Of a DNA stretch of 48,604 nucleotides, positions 6,939-14,287 are shown piece by piece. The notes beneath the pieces were generated by a model that was not told the origin of the DNA, searched no databases, and saw nothing but the letters and a program-made list of their open reading frames with translations. Both the position numbers and the translations under genes were made by a program. How positions within the stretch are numbered: the first letter of the stretch is position 1; every line of letters begins with the position of its first letter. Source of the stretch: an uncultured Collinsella sp. (GTDB lineage Bacteria; Actinomycetota; Coriobacteriia; Coriobacteriales; Coriobacteriaceae). Location of the stretch: contig CABSMS010000003.1 of the NCBI GenBank assembly GCA_902478885.1, positions 1-48,604 of the forward strand, in the 5' to 3' direction.

Positions 6939-7949
6939 ATGAGCGAAGCAGTTGAGGCCGAGATCATCGAGCCCGAGGAGGCGTCAGAGCTGACCGTGGC
7001 GTACTCCCCCGCCGTGATCGAGGCCAACTTCGACGCCCTGGAGGCGCACGTGCGCAGGCTGGTGGCCGACTACGAGGGCGCGACCTACGACATGGGCAAG
7101 GACGAGAACGTGAAGGCCGCCAAGCGCGACCGCGCCTACCTCAACGGCATCGCCAAGGAGATAGACGAGCGCCGCAAGGCCGTGAGCCGCGAGTACACGA
7201 AGCCCCTGGCCGCGTTCGAGGACAGGTGCAAGGCCGTGGCGGGCATCGCGAAGCAGGCAGCCGACGGCATCAAGGCGCAGCTGGACGAGGCCGAGGAGGA
7301 GCGCCAGCTGCGCGCGTACGCCAAGCTGCGGGAGCACTACGAGGACTTCGCCGGGCTGCTGGCCCCCGTCGTGCCCTATGAGCGTTTCCACGAGAAGCAG
7401 TGGACCAACAAGACCTTCGGCGAGGTGAAGGCATTCAAGGCCCTGGAGGCCAAGGTAGAGCGCCTGGCCCAGGACTGGGAAACCCTCAAGGCGCAGTTCC
7501 AGGGCGAGCCGTTCTACGACGAGGCCGAGCGCGAGCTGTTCGCCACCCTGGACCTGGGCGCGGCCATAACGGCGGCGCACAGGGCCGAGGAGGAGCGCCG
7601 GCGCATCGCCGAGCTGAAGGCGGCCATGGAGCCGGAACCCGTGGAAGAGCCCGAACCCGAACCCGAAGCGGTGCCCGAGCCCGCGGAATGCCAGCCCGCA
7701 GAGTTCCCGCAGCCGCTTGAGCAGATGCCCGAGCCGCAGCCCGCGCCCATGCCCGCCCCGGTGCCGCCAGCGCCGCCCGCACCGGCACCCGTGGCCATGG
7801 CGGGCGACCCGTGGACGGTCGTGGTGCCGTGCGCCACGCGCGAGCAGATGCAGGGCGTCGCGGCGGCCCTCAAGGCGCAGGGCGTCGTGGGCACCATCAT
7901 GCACGGCACGGTGGGCCAGGTTTACGAGCGGATGAACGGAGGCTACTAG
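6939..7949 (+). CDS. DUF1351 family phage recombination-associated protein
   Basis: The 336-residue protein follows the ParB-like stop directly. The N-terminal 220 residues are a charged coiled-coil with the DUF1351 pattern (KAAKRDRAYLNGIAKEIDERRKAVSREY...PLAAFE, then HEKQWTNKTF). DUF1351 genes regularly sit beside phage ERF or RecT single-strand annealing genes, as here. Residues about 230-285 are a Pro/Glu/Ala-rich linker (EPEPEPE and PAPMPAPVPP), leading to a small C-terminal domain of about 50 residues. The biochemical role is unproven. Confidence 0.8.
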   Translation: MSEAVEAEIIEPEEASELTVAYSPAVIEANFDALEAHVRRLVADYEGATYDMGKDENVKAAKRDRAYLNGIAKEIDERRKAVSREYTKPLAAFEDRCKAVAGIAKQAADGIKAQLDEAEEERQLRAYAKLREHYEDFAGLLAPVVPYERFHEKQWTNKTFGEVKAFKALEAKVERLAQDWETLKAQFQGEPFYDEAERELFATLDLGAAITAAHRAEEERRRIAELKAAMEPEPVEEPEPEPEAVPEPAECQPAEFPQPLEQMPEPQPAPMPAPVPPAPPAPAPVAMAGDPWTVVVPCATREQMQGVAAALKAQGVVGTIMHGTVGQVYERMNGGY

Positions 7950-7950
7950 C

Positions 7951-8523
7951 ATGACCCAGGAACAGCAGTCCATCGACCTCATGGCGGCCGTTGCCCGCGT
8001 GCAGCGCGCCGTGGTGGTGCCCAAGGCCAAGTACAACGCTTTCGGCAAGTTCAGCTACCGCAGCTACGAGGACATAGTGGCCGCGCTGAAGGAGCCGTGC
8101 GCCAAGGAGGGCCTGGCGTTCTTCATGACCGACGAGCTGGTGCAGATAGGCGACCGCTACTACGTGAAGTCCACGGCGTGCGTGTTCCCCGCCGAGGGCG
8201 GCGAGGGCCTGCTGCAGGTGAGCGCCTACGCCCGCGAGGACGAGCACAAGAAGGGCTCGGACGACGCCCAGGTGACCGGCATGGCGTCGAGCTACGCCCG
8301 CAAGTACGCGCTGTGCGGCGCGTTCGCCATCGACGGGCAGAGCGATCCCGACGCCATGGAGGAGCAGCCCGCGCCCGAGGAGAAGCAGCCGCCCGCAGAC
8401 GGCCCCTTCACGGCCCACTGCCGCAGCTGCGGGGCGCGCTACCAGTTCGCCAGCATGCCGCAGTACATGGAGTTCGTGGCCAACAGCCCGTGCTGCCCGC
8501 GCCCCGACTGGCAGGTGGAGTAG
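7951..8523 (+). CDS. erf: ERF-family single-strand annealing protein
   Basis: The 190-residue protein matches the ERF superfamily over residues about 8-130. Diagnostic features are the core KAKYNAFGKFSYRSYEDIVAAL, followed by GLAFFMTDELV and the glycine/tyrosine stretch GMASSYARKYALCGAFAID. ERF proteins bind single-stranded DNA and promote annealing in phage recombination and genome circularisation. The C-terminus adds a small zinc-ribbon-like segment (CRSCGARY and CCPRP). DUF1351, SSB and RusA neighbours support the role. Confidence 0.9.
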   Translation: MTQEQQSIDLMAAVARVQRAVVVPKAKYNAFGKFSYRSYEDIVAALKEPCAKEGLAFFMTDELVQIGDRYYVKSTACVFPAEGGEGLLQVSAYAREDEHKKGSDDAQVTGMASSYARKYALCGAFAIDGQSDPDAMEEQPAPEEKQPPADGPFTAHCRSCGARYQFASMPQYMEFVANSPCCPRPDWQVE

Positions 8524-8877
8524 ATGCAGGCGCTCACCGAGGAGCTGGACGAGCTGACCGACAGGCTGGAGGCCGAGCTGAAGACCTGCAAGGAGTCGGG
8601 CTGCCAGTACGCCGAGAACGAGGCCGAGTACCGCAAGGCCCTGCGCATCGCCATCCTGAACGAGCGCCAGAAGGGCACGCCCGTCACCATCATCGGCGAC
8701 GTGTGCCGGGGCCAGGAGCAGATAGCGGAGGCCAAGCGCCGCCGCGACTGCTCCGAGGCCATCTACAAGGCCTCGCAGGAGGCCATCAACGTAATCAAGC
8801 TGCGTATCCGCATGGTAGACGCGCAGATCACCCGCATCTGGAACAGCGGGGACGTAACCCAAGGAGGGTATCTATGA
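8524..8877 (+). CDS. Coiled-coil hypothetical protein
   Basis: The 117-residue protein follows the ERF stop with no gap. It is strongly helical and charged (LTEELDELTDRLEAELK and EAIYKASQEAINVIKLRIRMVDAQITRIWNSG). Small proteins of this kind often lie between annealing protein and SSB genes in siphophages, so a role in recombination is plausible but inferred only from context. It overlaps the SSB start by four bases. Confidence 0.7.
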   Translation: MQALTEELDELTDRLEAELKTCKESGCQYAENEAEYRKALRIAILNERQKGTPVTIIGDVCRGQEQIAEAKRRRDCSEAIYKASQEAINVIKLRIRMVDAQITRIWNSGDVTQGGYL

Positions 8878-9428
8878 GCATCAACCGCGTGTGCATATCC
8901 GGCAACCTGACCCGCGACCCCGTGCTGCGCTCCACGTCTGGCGGCATGTCCGTGCTGTCCATGGGCGTGGCCGTCAACGACCGCCGCAAGAACCAGCAGA
9001 CCGGGCAGTGGGAGGACTACCCGAACTTCGTGGACTGCACGCTGTTCGGCACCCGCGGCGAGAAGCTGGCGCAGTATCTCGCCAAAGGCAGCAAGGTGGC
9101 CATCGAGGGCAAGCTGCGCTACCGCAGCTGGAACGACCAGCAGACCGGCCAGAAGCGCAGCGCGCTGGAGGTCGTGATAGACGAGCTGGAGTTCATGAGC
9201 GGCCAGCAACAGCAGCAGGGCTACGCGCCGCAGCAGTACGCGCCCCAGGCGGCCCCGCAAGCGCCGCAGGCCCGCACGTACGGCCAGGGACGCCCCGCCC
9301 CGGCACCTGCGCCGCAGCAGCCCGCCTACGCGCCGCAGCCGGCCACTCAGCAGGCGTACGCGCCACAGCAGCCCGCGCCGCAGCAGCAGGCCATGCCCGA
9401 TCTGTACGACGAGGATATCCCGTTTTAG
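8874..9428 (+). CDS. ssb: Single-stranded DNA-binding protein (phage SSB)
   Basis: The 184-residue protein has ATG 8874 after AAGGAGGGTATCT. The OB fold spans residues 1-110 (MSINRVCISGNLTRDPVLR, NFVDCTLFGTRGEKLAQYLAKGSKVAIEGKLRYRSW). A Gln/Pro/Ala-rich flexible linker (about 112-172) leads to the acidic tip DEDIPF, the standard SSB docking peptide for replication and repair proteins. It coats phage single-stranded DNA in the host cytoplasm. Confidence 0.95.
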   Translation: MSINRVCISGNLTRDPVLRSTSGGMSVLSMGVAVNDRRKNQQTGQWEDYPNFVDCTLFGTRGEKLAQYLAKGSKVAIEGKLRYRSWNDQQTGQKRSALEVVIDELEFMSGQQQQQGYAPQQYAPQAAPQAPQARTYGQGRPAPAPAPQQPAYAPQPATQQAYAPQQPAPQQQAMPDLYDEDIPF

Positions 9429-9447
9429 GGAAGGCGACGGCGACACT

Positions 9448-10161
9448 ATGGGCATGGTTATACACGACGACTTCTGGGCGGCCGCGCAGGCCATGCCCGA
9501 GAAGCAGCGCGCGCCGTTCATCTACGCCATCGTCGAGTACCGGTTCACGGGCAAGGAGCCGCAGGGCAGCCCCGCGTGGCTGCCCACCTTCCTGGTGCTC
9601 AAGGGCAGGCTCGACATGGGCGACGAGAAGAGCGAGCGCGCAAGGAAGGCGGCCAACGCCCGCTGGGGCAACAGGCCGGGGAAGGATGATGCGGTGGACG
9701 ATGCGGCGGCACGGGCGCAAGCCGATGCGCAAGCCGATGCGCAAGCACATGCGGGAGCATATGCGGATACAGATGCAGTCGCACATGCGCAAGCAGATGC
9801 GGATGCACATGCAGGCGCATCGAGTTGCGGCAATGCAGAGGTTGAGGTTGAGGTTGAGTATATAGATAACCCCTTAATCCCCTTTGACGAAATCGTGCAT
9901 GCGCTCAACGAGGCAGCCGGCACCCGCTACCGCTCAAGCAGCGCCAAGACCCGCAGGCTGATACACGCCCGCTGGGCCGAGGGCTACCGCCTCCCCGACT
10001 TCCTGGCCGTCATCGACACGATGGCAGCCGAGTGGGCGGGCGACCCGAAGATGGCCAAGTACCTGCGGCCCTCCACGCTGTTCTCGCCGAAGTTCGAGGA
10101 CTACGTGAACCGCGGCCCGAGGACCCGGAAGGAGGCCGACGGCTATGCCGAGTACGACTGA
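9448..10161 (+). CDS. Phage replication initiator / replisome organizer-like protein
   Basis: The 237-residue protein begins with a DUF6291-like region (HDDFWAAAQAMPEKQRAPFIYAIVEYRFTG). A low-complexity linker follows (about residues 86-130) of Ala with Gln, Asp or His, encoded by degenerate GATGCG/CATGCG units. The C-terminal domain (about 145-230) matches the conserved phage replication C-terminal domain (IVHALNEAAGTRYRSS ... YLRPSTLFSPKFEDYVN). Such proteins load the DnaC-like partner encoded next. It overlaps that gene by 17 bases. Confidence 0.8.
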   Translation: MGMVIHDDFWAAAQAMPEKQRAPFIYAIVEYRFTGKEPQGSPAWLPTFLVLKGRLDMGDEKSERARKAANARWGNRPGKDDAVDDAAARAQADAQADAQAHAGAYADTDAVAHAQADADAHAGASSCGNAEVEVEVEYIDNPLIPFDEIVHALNEAAGTRYRSSSAKTRRLIHARWAEGYRLPDFLAVIDTMAAEWAGDPKMAKYLRPSTLFSPKFEDYVNRGPRTRKEADGYAEYD

Positions 10162-10873
10162 GTGCCCCCACTGCGGGGCGCAGCTGGAGGTCCGCTACGT
10201 GGTGCTGGCTGGCCGCCGCACCTTCTGCGGCTGGAAGCCGTGCGGCTGCCCGGGTGCCGTGGCGGAGCGCGACGAGCGTTCGCGCCTTGAGGCCAGGGCC
10301 AAGGCCGAGGAGGCCGCAGCCAAACGCCGCCGGGCCTACGAGCGGGCCGGAATCAAGCCCCGCTTCATGACAGCCGCCTCCCCCATGGCCGAGGGCATTG
10401 CCGCGAAGGTTGAGCAAGGGCGCGGGGCGTACATCTGCGGCCCCGTGGGAACCGGCAAGACCCACCTGGCGAGCGCCGTGGCGCGGCTCCTGGTGGACGG
10501 CGGCACCAGCGTGAGGGTGACCGACATGCTGGGCGTGCTGGCCGCCATCAAGGGCACCTACGGCGGCGACGGCACCGAGGACGGCGTGCTGTCCAGGCTC
10601 TCCCGCGTGGGGTGCCTGGTGCTGGACGACCTGGGCAAGGAGTCCCCCACCGACTGGACGCTGGGGCAGGTGTTCCGCGTCGTGAACGACAGGTACGAGA
10701 ACATGAGGCCCGTGGTCGTGACCACGCAGTACGGCAAGAGCGACCTCATACGCCGCCTGGCCAAGAACGGCGACGAGGAGACGGCGGTGGCCATCGTGAG
10801 CCGCCTGTCGGAGATGTGCGACAAGTACGAGCTGCAAGGCAAGGACAGGAGGCTATCGAATGGCAAACGTTGA
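10145..10873 (+). CDS. DnaC/DnaI-like helicase loader ATPase
   Basis: The 242-residue protein has an N-terminal zinc-binding segment (CPHCG, then CGWKPCGCPG). The AAA+ core has Walker A GPVGTGKTHLA at about residue 98, Walker B LVLDDLG at about 160, and a C-terminal arginine region (IVSRLSEMCDKYELQGKDRR). It would load the host replicative helicase at the phage origin, working with the upstream initiator. Its end overlaps the next gene by 14 bases. Confidence 0.88.
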   Translation: MPSTTECPHCGAQLEVRYVVLAGRRTFCGWKPCGCPGAVAERDERSRLEARAKAEEAAAKRRRAYERAGIKPRFMTAASPMAEGIAAKVEQGRGAYICGPVGTGKTHLASAVARLLVDGGTSVRVTDMLGVLAAIKGTYGGDGTEDGVLSRLSRVGCLVLDDLGKESPTDWTLGQVFRVVNDRYENMRPVVVTTQYGKSDLIRRLAKNGDEETAVAIVSRLSEMCDKYELQGKDRRLSNGKR

Positions 10874-11255
10874 CACGCTGCCCGAGATCCTGCGCCCCCT
10901 CATGGAGGGGCCGAGCATCGAGACGCCCAGGTGCGCCGTGTGCGGCGCGCCGTGGCCGCTCAACCGCCATCACATCGTGAGGCGCGGGGCGGGCAAGCTG
11001 TTCCGCGACGGGCGCGAGGTTCCCAAGCCCACGGTGATGCTGTGCGGCAGCGGCAACGGCAGCGGCTGCCACGGGCTGGCGCACGCCAACCGGCTGCACT
11101 TCCGCTGGGTCAGGGCCGAGCAGAGGTTCAACCGCCCCGCCCCGCCGGGCTCGGGGCACTGGGAGTACCTGCTGCTGCCGGAACCGACCAAGTACGCGGA
11201 TGCCCTGGCCATGGACGGCTGGGGGCGGCTGCCGAGGGGCAGGCGGTGCATGTGA
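10860..11255 (+). CDS. HNH-like zinc-finger protein
   Basis: The 131-residue protein shows Cys25-x2-Cys28, His37-His38 (NRHHIVRRG), Cys62 and Cys70-His71 (GCHGLAH), arranged as in HNH endonuclease folds. It lies in the replication module, where HNH or NinG-like nucleases are common, so a structure-specific or homing-type nuclease is likely. It overlaps the loader gene upstream and the next gene downstream (GTGA). Confidence 0.7.
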   Translation: MANVDTLPEILRPLMEGPSIETPRCAVCGAPWPLNRHHIVRRGAGKLFRDGREVPKPTVMLCGSGNGSGCHGLAHANRLHFRWVRAEQRFNRPAPPGSGHWEYLLLPEPTKYADALAMDGWGRLPRGRRCM

Positions 11256-11500
11256 GCGGGTACGAGCCTTCAAGCGGGTGGAACCTCCCGCCCGGGTGCT
11301 TCGAGTCAGACCCCAGGGCACCGTGGAACCGGCCCGACCCGTGGGAGGGCCGCACGTGCCGGGAGTGCCGCTTCTGCGGCCGCGTGCAGGGCGCTGGCGG
11401 CGAGGCCGTGTGCGCCTGCGACGCCATGACGGGCGGCGGCCCCGACGTGGAGGCGGTGGACGAGACAAGCGAGGCATGCGAGTGCTTCGAGTTCGAATAG
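11252..11500 (+). CDS. Small cysteine-rich protein
   Basis: The 82-residue protein starts with GTG 11252, coupled by GTGA. Cysteine pairs (CRECRFCG, CACDAM, CECFEFE) suggest one zinc site in the C-terminal half. The N-terminal part is Pro/Trp-rich. The family is not recognised; this is one of a run of small accessory genes after the replication module. Confidence 0.65.
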   Translation: MSGYEPSSGWNLPPGCFESDPRAPWNRPDPWEGRTCRECRFCGRVQGAGGEAVCACDAMTGGGPDVEAVDETSEACECFEFE

Positions 11501-11511
11501 GAGACGAAACG

Positions 11512-11721
11512 ATGAAGAAGATCTACGCGGTGGCCACGGAAAGCGACGTGGTGCTGGCGTTCGAGAGCAGATCGGACGCAGACGAGTACGCAGGCGAGCA
11601 CGACGGCATGGCGGTGCTGCCGGTGCCGTGCGTGGGGGCCTACGAGTACCCCAGCGAGAGGTCGGCCACCGACTGGGACCGAATCGCCGACGCTCTGCCG
11701 AAGGGAGGCGAGCAGGCATGA
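11512..11721 (+). CDS. Small hypothetical protein
   Basis: The 69-residue protein has ATG 11512 after ATAGGAGACGAAACG. The compact sequence (MKKIYAVATESDVVLAFES) suggests a small alpha/beta domain. There is no recognised family and no cysteine cluster, unlike its neighbours. It is coupled to the next gene by ATGA. Confidence 0.65.
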   Translation: MKKIYAVATESDVVLAFESRSDADEYAGEHDGMAVLPVPCVGAYEYPSERSATDWDRIADALPKGGEQA

Positions 11722-11909
11722 GGCTGTACATGTGCGCATGCGAACGCTGCGGCAAGGAGGTGCCGGCGACCCTGGCGGGTTACGCCAAGATGGTGCTGGG
11801 GAACAGCGCGCGAATCGACGGCAAGGCAAGGGCCTTGTGCCCGGAGTGCGCCGAGAGCCTGCGGGCGTGGTTCCTCGCAGGAGCGGTGAAGCCGGAAGGA
11901 AGGGAGTAG
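11718..11909 (+). CDS. Small zinc-ribbon protein
   Basis: The 63-residue protein starts at ATG 11718. It has two CxxC knuckles, CERC near residue 8 and CPEC near residue 42, enough for a single structural zinc. The family and role are unknown. It lies in the accessory run 11.2-13.0 kb. Confidence 0.65.
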   Translation: MRLYMCACERCGKEVPATLAGYAKMVLGNSARIDGKARALCPECAESLRAWFLAGAVKPEGRE

Positions 11910-11911
11910 CC

Positions 11912-12418
11912 ATGGGAATCATCTGCGATACCTGCGGGCGCGATATCGACGCCCTGGGGCGGGACAACATGGGCGTAGACGCGCCGCTGTGCGAGGACTG
12001 CTGGGGCGAGCAGCAAGGCCATACGGTAGCAGTGCCGCGTCGCGAGGCTCGCAACCTGAGGTTCGAGAACGCCCGACTGCGCGAAAAGCTGGACGCCGGA
12101 ACCGAAGAGACGGCCGTGCGGAACCTGCGCAAGGGCATCGAGACGGCCTACGAGGCGAGCCGCGAGCGCGCCCTGGCGCTCACGAAGCTGGACGAGTGCG
12201 AGTTGTGGCTGGGGCGCTGCGAGCCCAAGGGGACGGCGTCACCGACGCTCAAGGGCGCGGCCCAGGACGCCGCCATGCCCTGCCTCAAGGCCGAAGAGGC
12301 GCACGGTTTCGCGATGCCCGACGTGAACGTGGAGGTGAAGGCCGAGGTAACGGCCGAGGAGCTGGCCAAGAGCCTGCGCGGGGCCATGAAGTCGGCCATG
12401 CGGATGGCGGTGGAGTAG
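11912..12418 (+). CDS. Zinc-ribbon protein with Acb2/Tad1-like hairpin motif (putative)
   Basis: The 168-residue protein begins with a zinc ribbon (Cys5, Cys8, Cys27, Cys30). A helical segment follows whose core, ERALALTKLDECELWLGR (about residues 85-102), resembles the helical-hairpin motif shared by anti-CBASS Acb2 and anti-Thoeris Tad1 proteins, which sequester cyclic-nucleotide signals. The C-terminal 50 residues form another amphipathic helix. The resemblance is by eye and short, so an anti-defence role is a hypothesis. Accessory location among small unknown genes is compatible with it. Confidence 0.5.
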   Translation: MGIICDTCGRDIDALGRDNMGVDAPLCEDCWGEQQGHTVAVPRREARNLRFENARLREKLDAGTEETAVRNLRKGIETAYEASRERALALTKLDECELWLGRCEPKGTASPTLKGAAQDAAMPCLKAEEAHGFAMPDVNVEVKAEVTAEELAKSLRGAMKSAMRMAVE

Positions 12419-12420
12419 CC

Positions 12421-12606
12421 ATGGAGCAGCAGACCGAGAAGCCGAAGCGCCGACCCAGTATCGAGGTGCGCTGCCCGAAGTGCGGCATGCGCGAGATCTG
12501 GCACCACCTGCCCAAGGGCGGCGACCGCTGCCGCTGGTGCGGTCACCTGTTCGAGGACTTCACCTACCGCAAGGTCGGGCCGAGCGCGAAGGAGGGGGCG
12601 CGATGA
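12421..12606 (+). CDS. Small zinc-ribbon protein
   Basis: The 61-residue protein has ATG 12421, two bases after the previous stop. CPKC and CRWC, separated by about 20 residues, form a classic zinc ribbon (VRCPKCGMREIWHHLPKGGDRCRWCG). Short basic tails flank it. It may bind nucleic acid; no family is assigned. It is coupled to the next gene by ATGA. Confidence 0.65.
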   Translation: MEQQTEKPKRRPSIEVRCPKCGMREIWHHLPKGGDRCRWCGHLFEDFTYRKVGPSAKEGAR

Positions 12607-12824
12607 CGAACTGGGAGCACCTTTTCGGCACGCCCGAGCGGGCCATCCACACGGAGACGGAGTTCCATTCGTGGCCCTTCTTCATCGCCGTGTATGAGAC
12701 GAGCCGCATGAGCAGCTGCACTACCAGCAAGCGGCTGCTGGCCAGCTTCTGTGAGGAGGCCGACTACCTGGAATGGCTCAAGGCCGAGTACGACGACGGC
12801 ACCGTCGAGTGGGAGGAGCGATGA
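12603..12824 (+). CDS. Small hypothetical protein
   Basis: The 73-residue protein starts at ATG 12603. It has a Trp/Phe-rich centre (WEHLFGTPERAI, FHSWPFF) and an acidic C-terminus (YLEWLKAEYDDGTVEWEE). Acidic small phage proteins can be DNA mimics, but this is only a compositional hint. It is coupled by ATGA at both ends. Confidence 0.6.
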   Translation: MTNWEHLFGTPERAIHTETEFHSWPFFIAVYETSRMSSCTTSKRLLASFCEEADYLEWLKAEYDDGTVEWEER

Positions 12825-12955
12825 ACCGCCCGGGATGCAACTGGGGGTGCCTGCTGTTCATAGCGGCGGCAATCGCCATAGACGCGGCGGCCATCTACGC
12901 CATAAGGGCGCTGGCGCTCGGGCTCATGGCCATGGCCGTGGCGGCGTGCGGATAG
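12821..12955 (+). CDS. Small membrane protein
   Basis: The 44-residue protein starts at ATG 12821 (ATGA overlap). After a short N-terminus (MNRPGCNWGC) nearly the whole chain is hydrophobic (LLFIAAAIAIDAAAIYAIRALALGLMAMAVAA). It is probably one long or two short membrane helices. It is the last gene before the terminator at 12984. The function is unknown. Confidence 0.55.
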   Translation: MNRPGCNWGCLLFIAAAIAIDAAAIYAIRALALGLMAMAVAACG

Positions 12956-12983
12956 GGGCAACCAAATACGGAAACAGGCAGAG

Positions 12984-13007
12984 GGCCGTCCTTCGGGGCG
13001 GCCTTTT
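12984..13007 (+). terminator. Rho-independent terminator of the early operon
   Basis: GGCCGTCC-TTCG-GGGCGGCC forms a near-perfect stem with a TTCG loop, followed by TTTT. It closes the early/replication transcription unit. The GGCGACAC motif (13016-13023) lies right behind it. Confidence 0.85.
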
Positions 13008-13015
13008 CCGTGCCC

Positions 13016-13035
13016 GGCGACACGCTTGCGACCAT
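13016..13035 (+). promoter_or_regulatory. Recurrent GGCGACAC-N6-GAnnAT motif, site 1
   Basis: GGCGACAC, then six bases, then GACCAT. The same arrangement follows or precedes gene blocks at 18993, 34367 and 34698. It could be a phage-specific promoter or operator; the function is inferred from position only. Confidence 0.4.
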
Positions 13036-13058
13036 ATGGGCCGAGAGATAGGAGACGC

Positions 13059-13826
13059 ATGGCGAGAGGCGAGACATACGAGGAGTTCACGGCAAAGTTC
13101 GAGCCGAAAAGGACGACGGACGACTGCTACACCCCGCCCGAGGTGTACGACTGCGTGCTGCGGTGGGCGCACCGGGAGTACGGGTTCGACCTGGCGAAGG
13201 TGGCGCGCCCGTTCTATCCGGGCGGCGACTACGAGCGCGAGGAGTACCCACAGGGCTGCACGGTGGTGGACAACCCGCCGTTCTCCATCCTGAGCAAGAT
13301 CGTCAAGCACTACCAGGAGCGCGGCGTGGGCTTCTTCCTGTTCGCCCCCACCCTGACGTGCATGGGCATCCGCAACTGCTGCAAGGTCGTGACGGGCGTC
13401 GGCGTGACGTACGCCAACGGCGCAAGCGTCAACACGTCGTTCGTGACCAACCTCGACCCCGCCCAGGCTCGCAGCGCGCCCGACCTGCGCTCCGAGCTGG
13501 ATGCCGCGATAGAGCGCCTGCGCCGCGAGAAGGCCAAGGCGCTGCCGAAGTACGAGTACCCGGACGAGGTGCTGACCGCGCCCATGCTGGCGCGCTACTC
13601 CAAGTACGGCATCGACTTCCGCGTGGGGCCGCAGGAGTGCAGCTTCACGAGGGCGCTCGACGCGCAGCGCGTGCAGAACAAGGCGATATACGGCAGCGGC
13701 TACCTCATATCAGAGCGTGCAGCCGCAGAGCGTGCAGCCGCAGAGCGTGCAGCCGCAGAGCGTGCAGCCGCAGAGCGTTTCGCGCTTTCGCCGCGCGAGC
13801 GCGATGTAATCGCGTCGCTTGGCTAG
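13059..13826 (+). CDS. Dam-like phage N6-adenine methyltransferase family protein
   Basis: The 255-residue protein has ATG 13059 after ATAGGAGACGC. DDCYTPPEVYD near the start and DNPPFS (about residue 70) fit an N6-adenine methylase fold, the latter as the catalytic D/N-P-P-Y/F motif. No clear glycine-rich SAM motif is visible, so activity is uncertain. Related proteins are common in siphophages just before terminase. The C-terminus carries four exact 15-base tandem repeats encoding RAAAE units. A methylase could protect phage DNA or mark packaging sites. Confidence 0.6.
   Translation: MARGETYEEFTAKFEPKRTTDDCYTPPEVYDCVLRWAHREYGFDLAKVARPFYPGGDYEREEYPQGCTVVDNPPFSILSKIVKHYQERGVGFFLFAPTLTCMGIRNCCKVVTGVGVTYANGASVNTSFVTNLDPAQARSAPDLRSELDAAIERLRREKAKALPKYEYPDEVLTAPMLARYSKYGIDFRVGPQECSFTRALDAQRVQNKAIYGSGYLISERAAAERAAAERAAAERAAAERFALSPRERDVIASLG
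13711..13778 (+). repeat. 15-base tandem repeat, 4.5 copies
   Basis: CAGAGCGTGCAGCCG is repeated exactly four times (13711-13770), followed by a partial unit CAGAGCGT. In frame it encodes ERAAA repeats, an extendable charged helix near the end of the methylase-like protein. The unit is a multiple of three bases, so copy-number changes keep the frame. Confidence 0.95.
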
Positions 13827-13855
13827 CGCGAAACTAATCAGGAAGGAGGCCGCAG

Positions 13856-14287
13856 GTGCCCAAGAAGGACAAGCCGCTCACGGCGAAGCAGGAGGCGTTC
13901 GCCCGCGAGATGGCCAAGCCCCGCGCCAAGCAGCAGGACGCGTACCGCGCGGCCTACGACTGCAAGCGCATGAACTACAACTCGATAAGCTGCGCCGCCT
14001 CAAAGCTGATGCGCGACCCACGAATCGCGCACAGAATCCAGGAAATCCGCGACGCGGCCGCCAAGGACTGCCGCTGGGAGCTGCAGGACGCGGCCGCCCC
14101 GCTGTTCGAGGTGCTGGACGGCGCGCTGCCCATCTTTCGCCGCCAGGCGGCCGAGGGCAGCATCAACGGCGACGCGCGCCTGGCCATAACCGAGAGCGTG
14201 AAGCTGCTCAACGACATGTTCGGCGTGGACGGCGCGAAGGCCGCCATGGCAGAGGCGGGGGTGACCATCGTTGACGACCTCGGTTAG
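13856..14287 (+). CDS. terS: Terminase small subunit
   Basis: The 143-residue protein starts with GTG 13856 behind GGAAGGAGG. The N-terminal domain (LTAKQEAFAREMAKPRAKQQDAYRAAYDC...AASKLMRDPRIAHRIQEIRD) is the typical terminase_2-type small-subunit helix-turn-helix. The C-terminal half is an oligomerisation-type helix. It recognises the phage packaging site and recruits the large subunit, whose gene overlaps by 17 bases. Confidence 0.88.
   Translation: MPKKDKPLTAKQEAFAREMAKPRAKQQDAYRAAYDCKRMNYNSISCAASKLMRDPRIAHRIQEIRDAAAKDCRWELQDAAAPLFEVLDGALPIFRRQAAEGSINGDARLAITESVKLLNDMFGVDGAKAAMAEAGVTIVDDLG

Noticed and set aside
13711..13778. CRISPR-like array
   Set aside because: The 15-base units are contiguous without spacers and are in frame within a protein gene.
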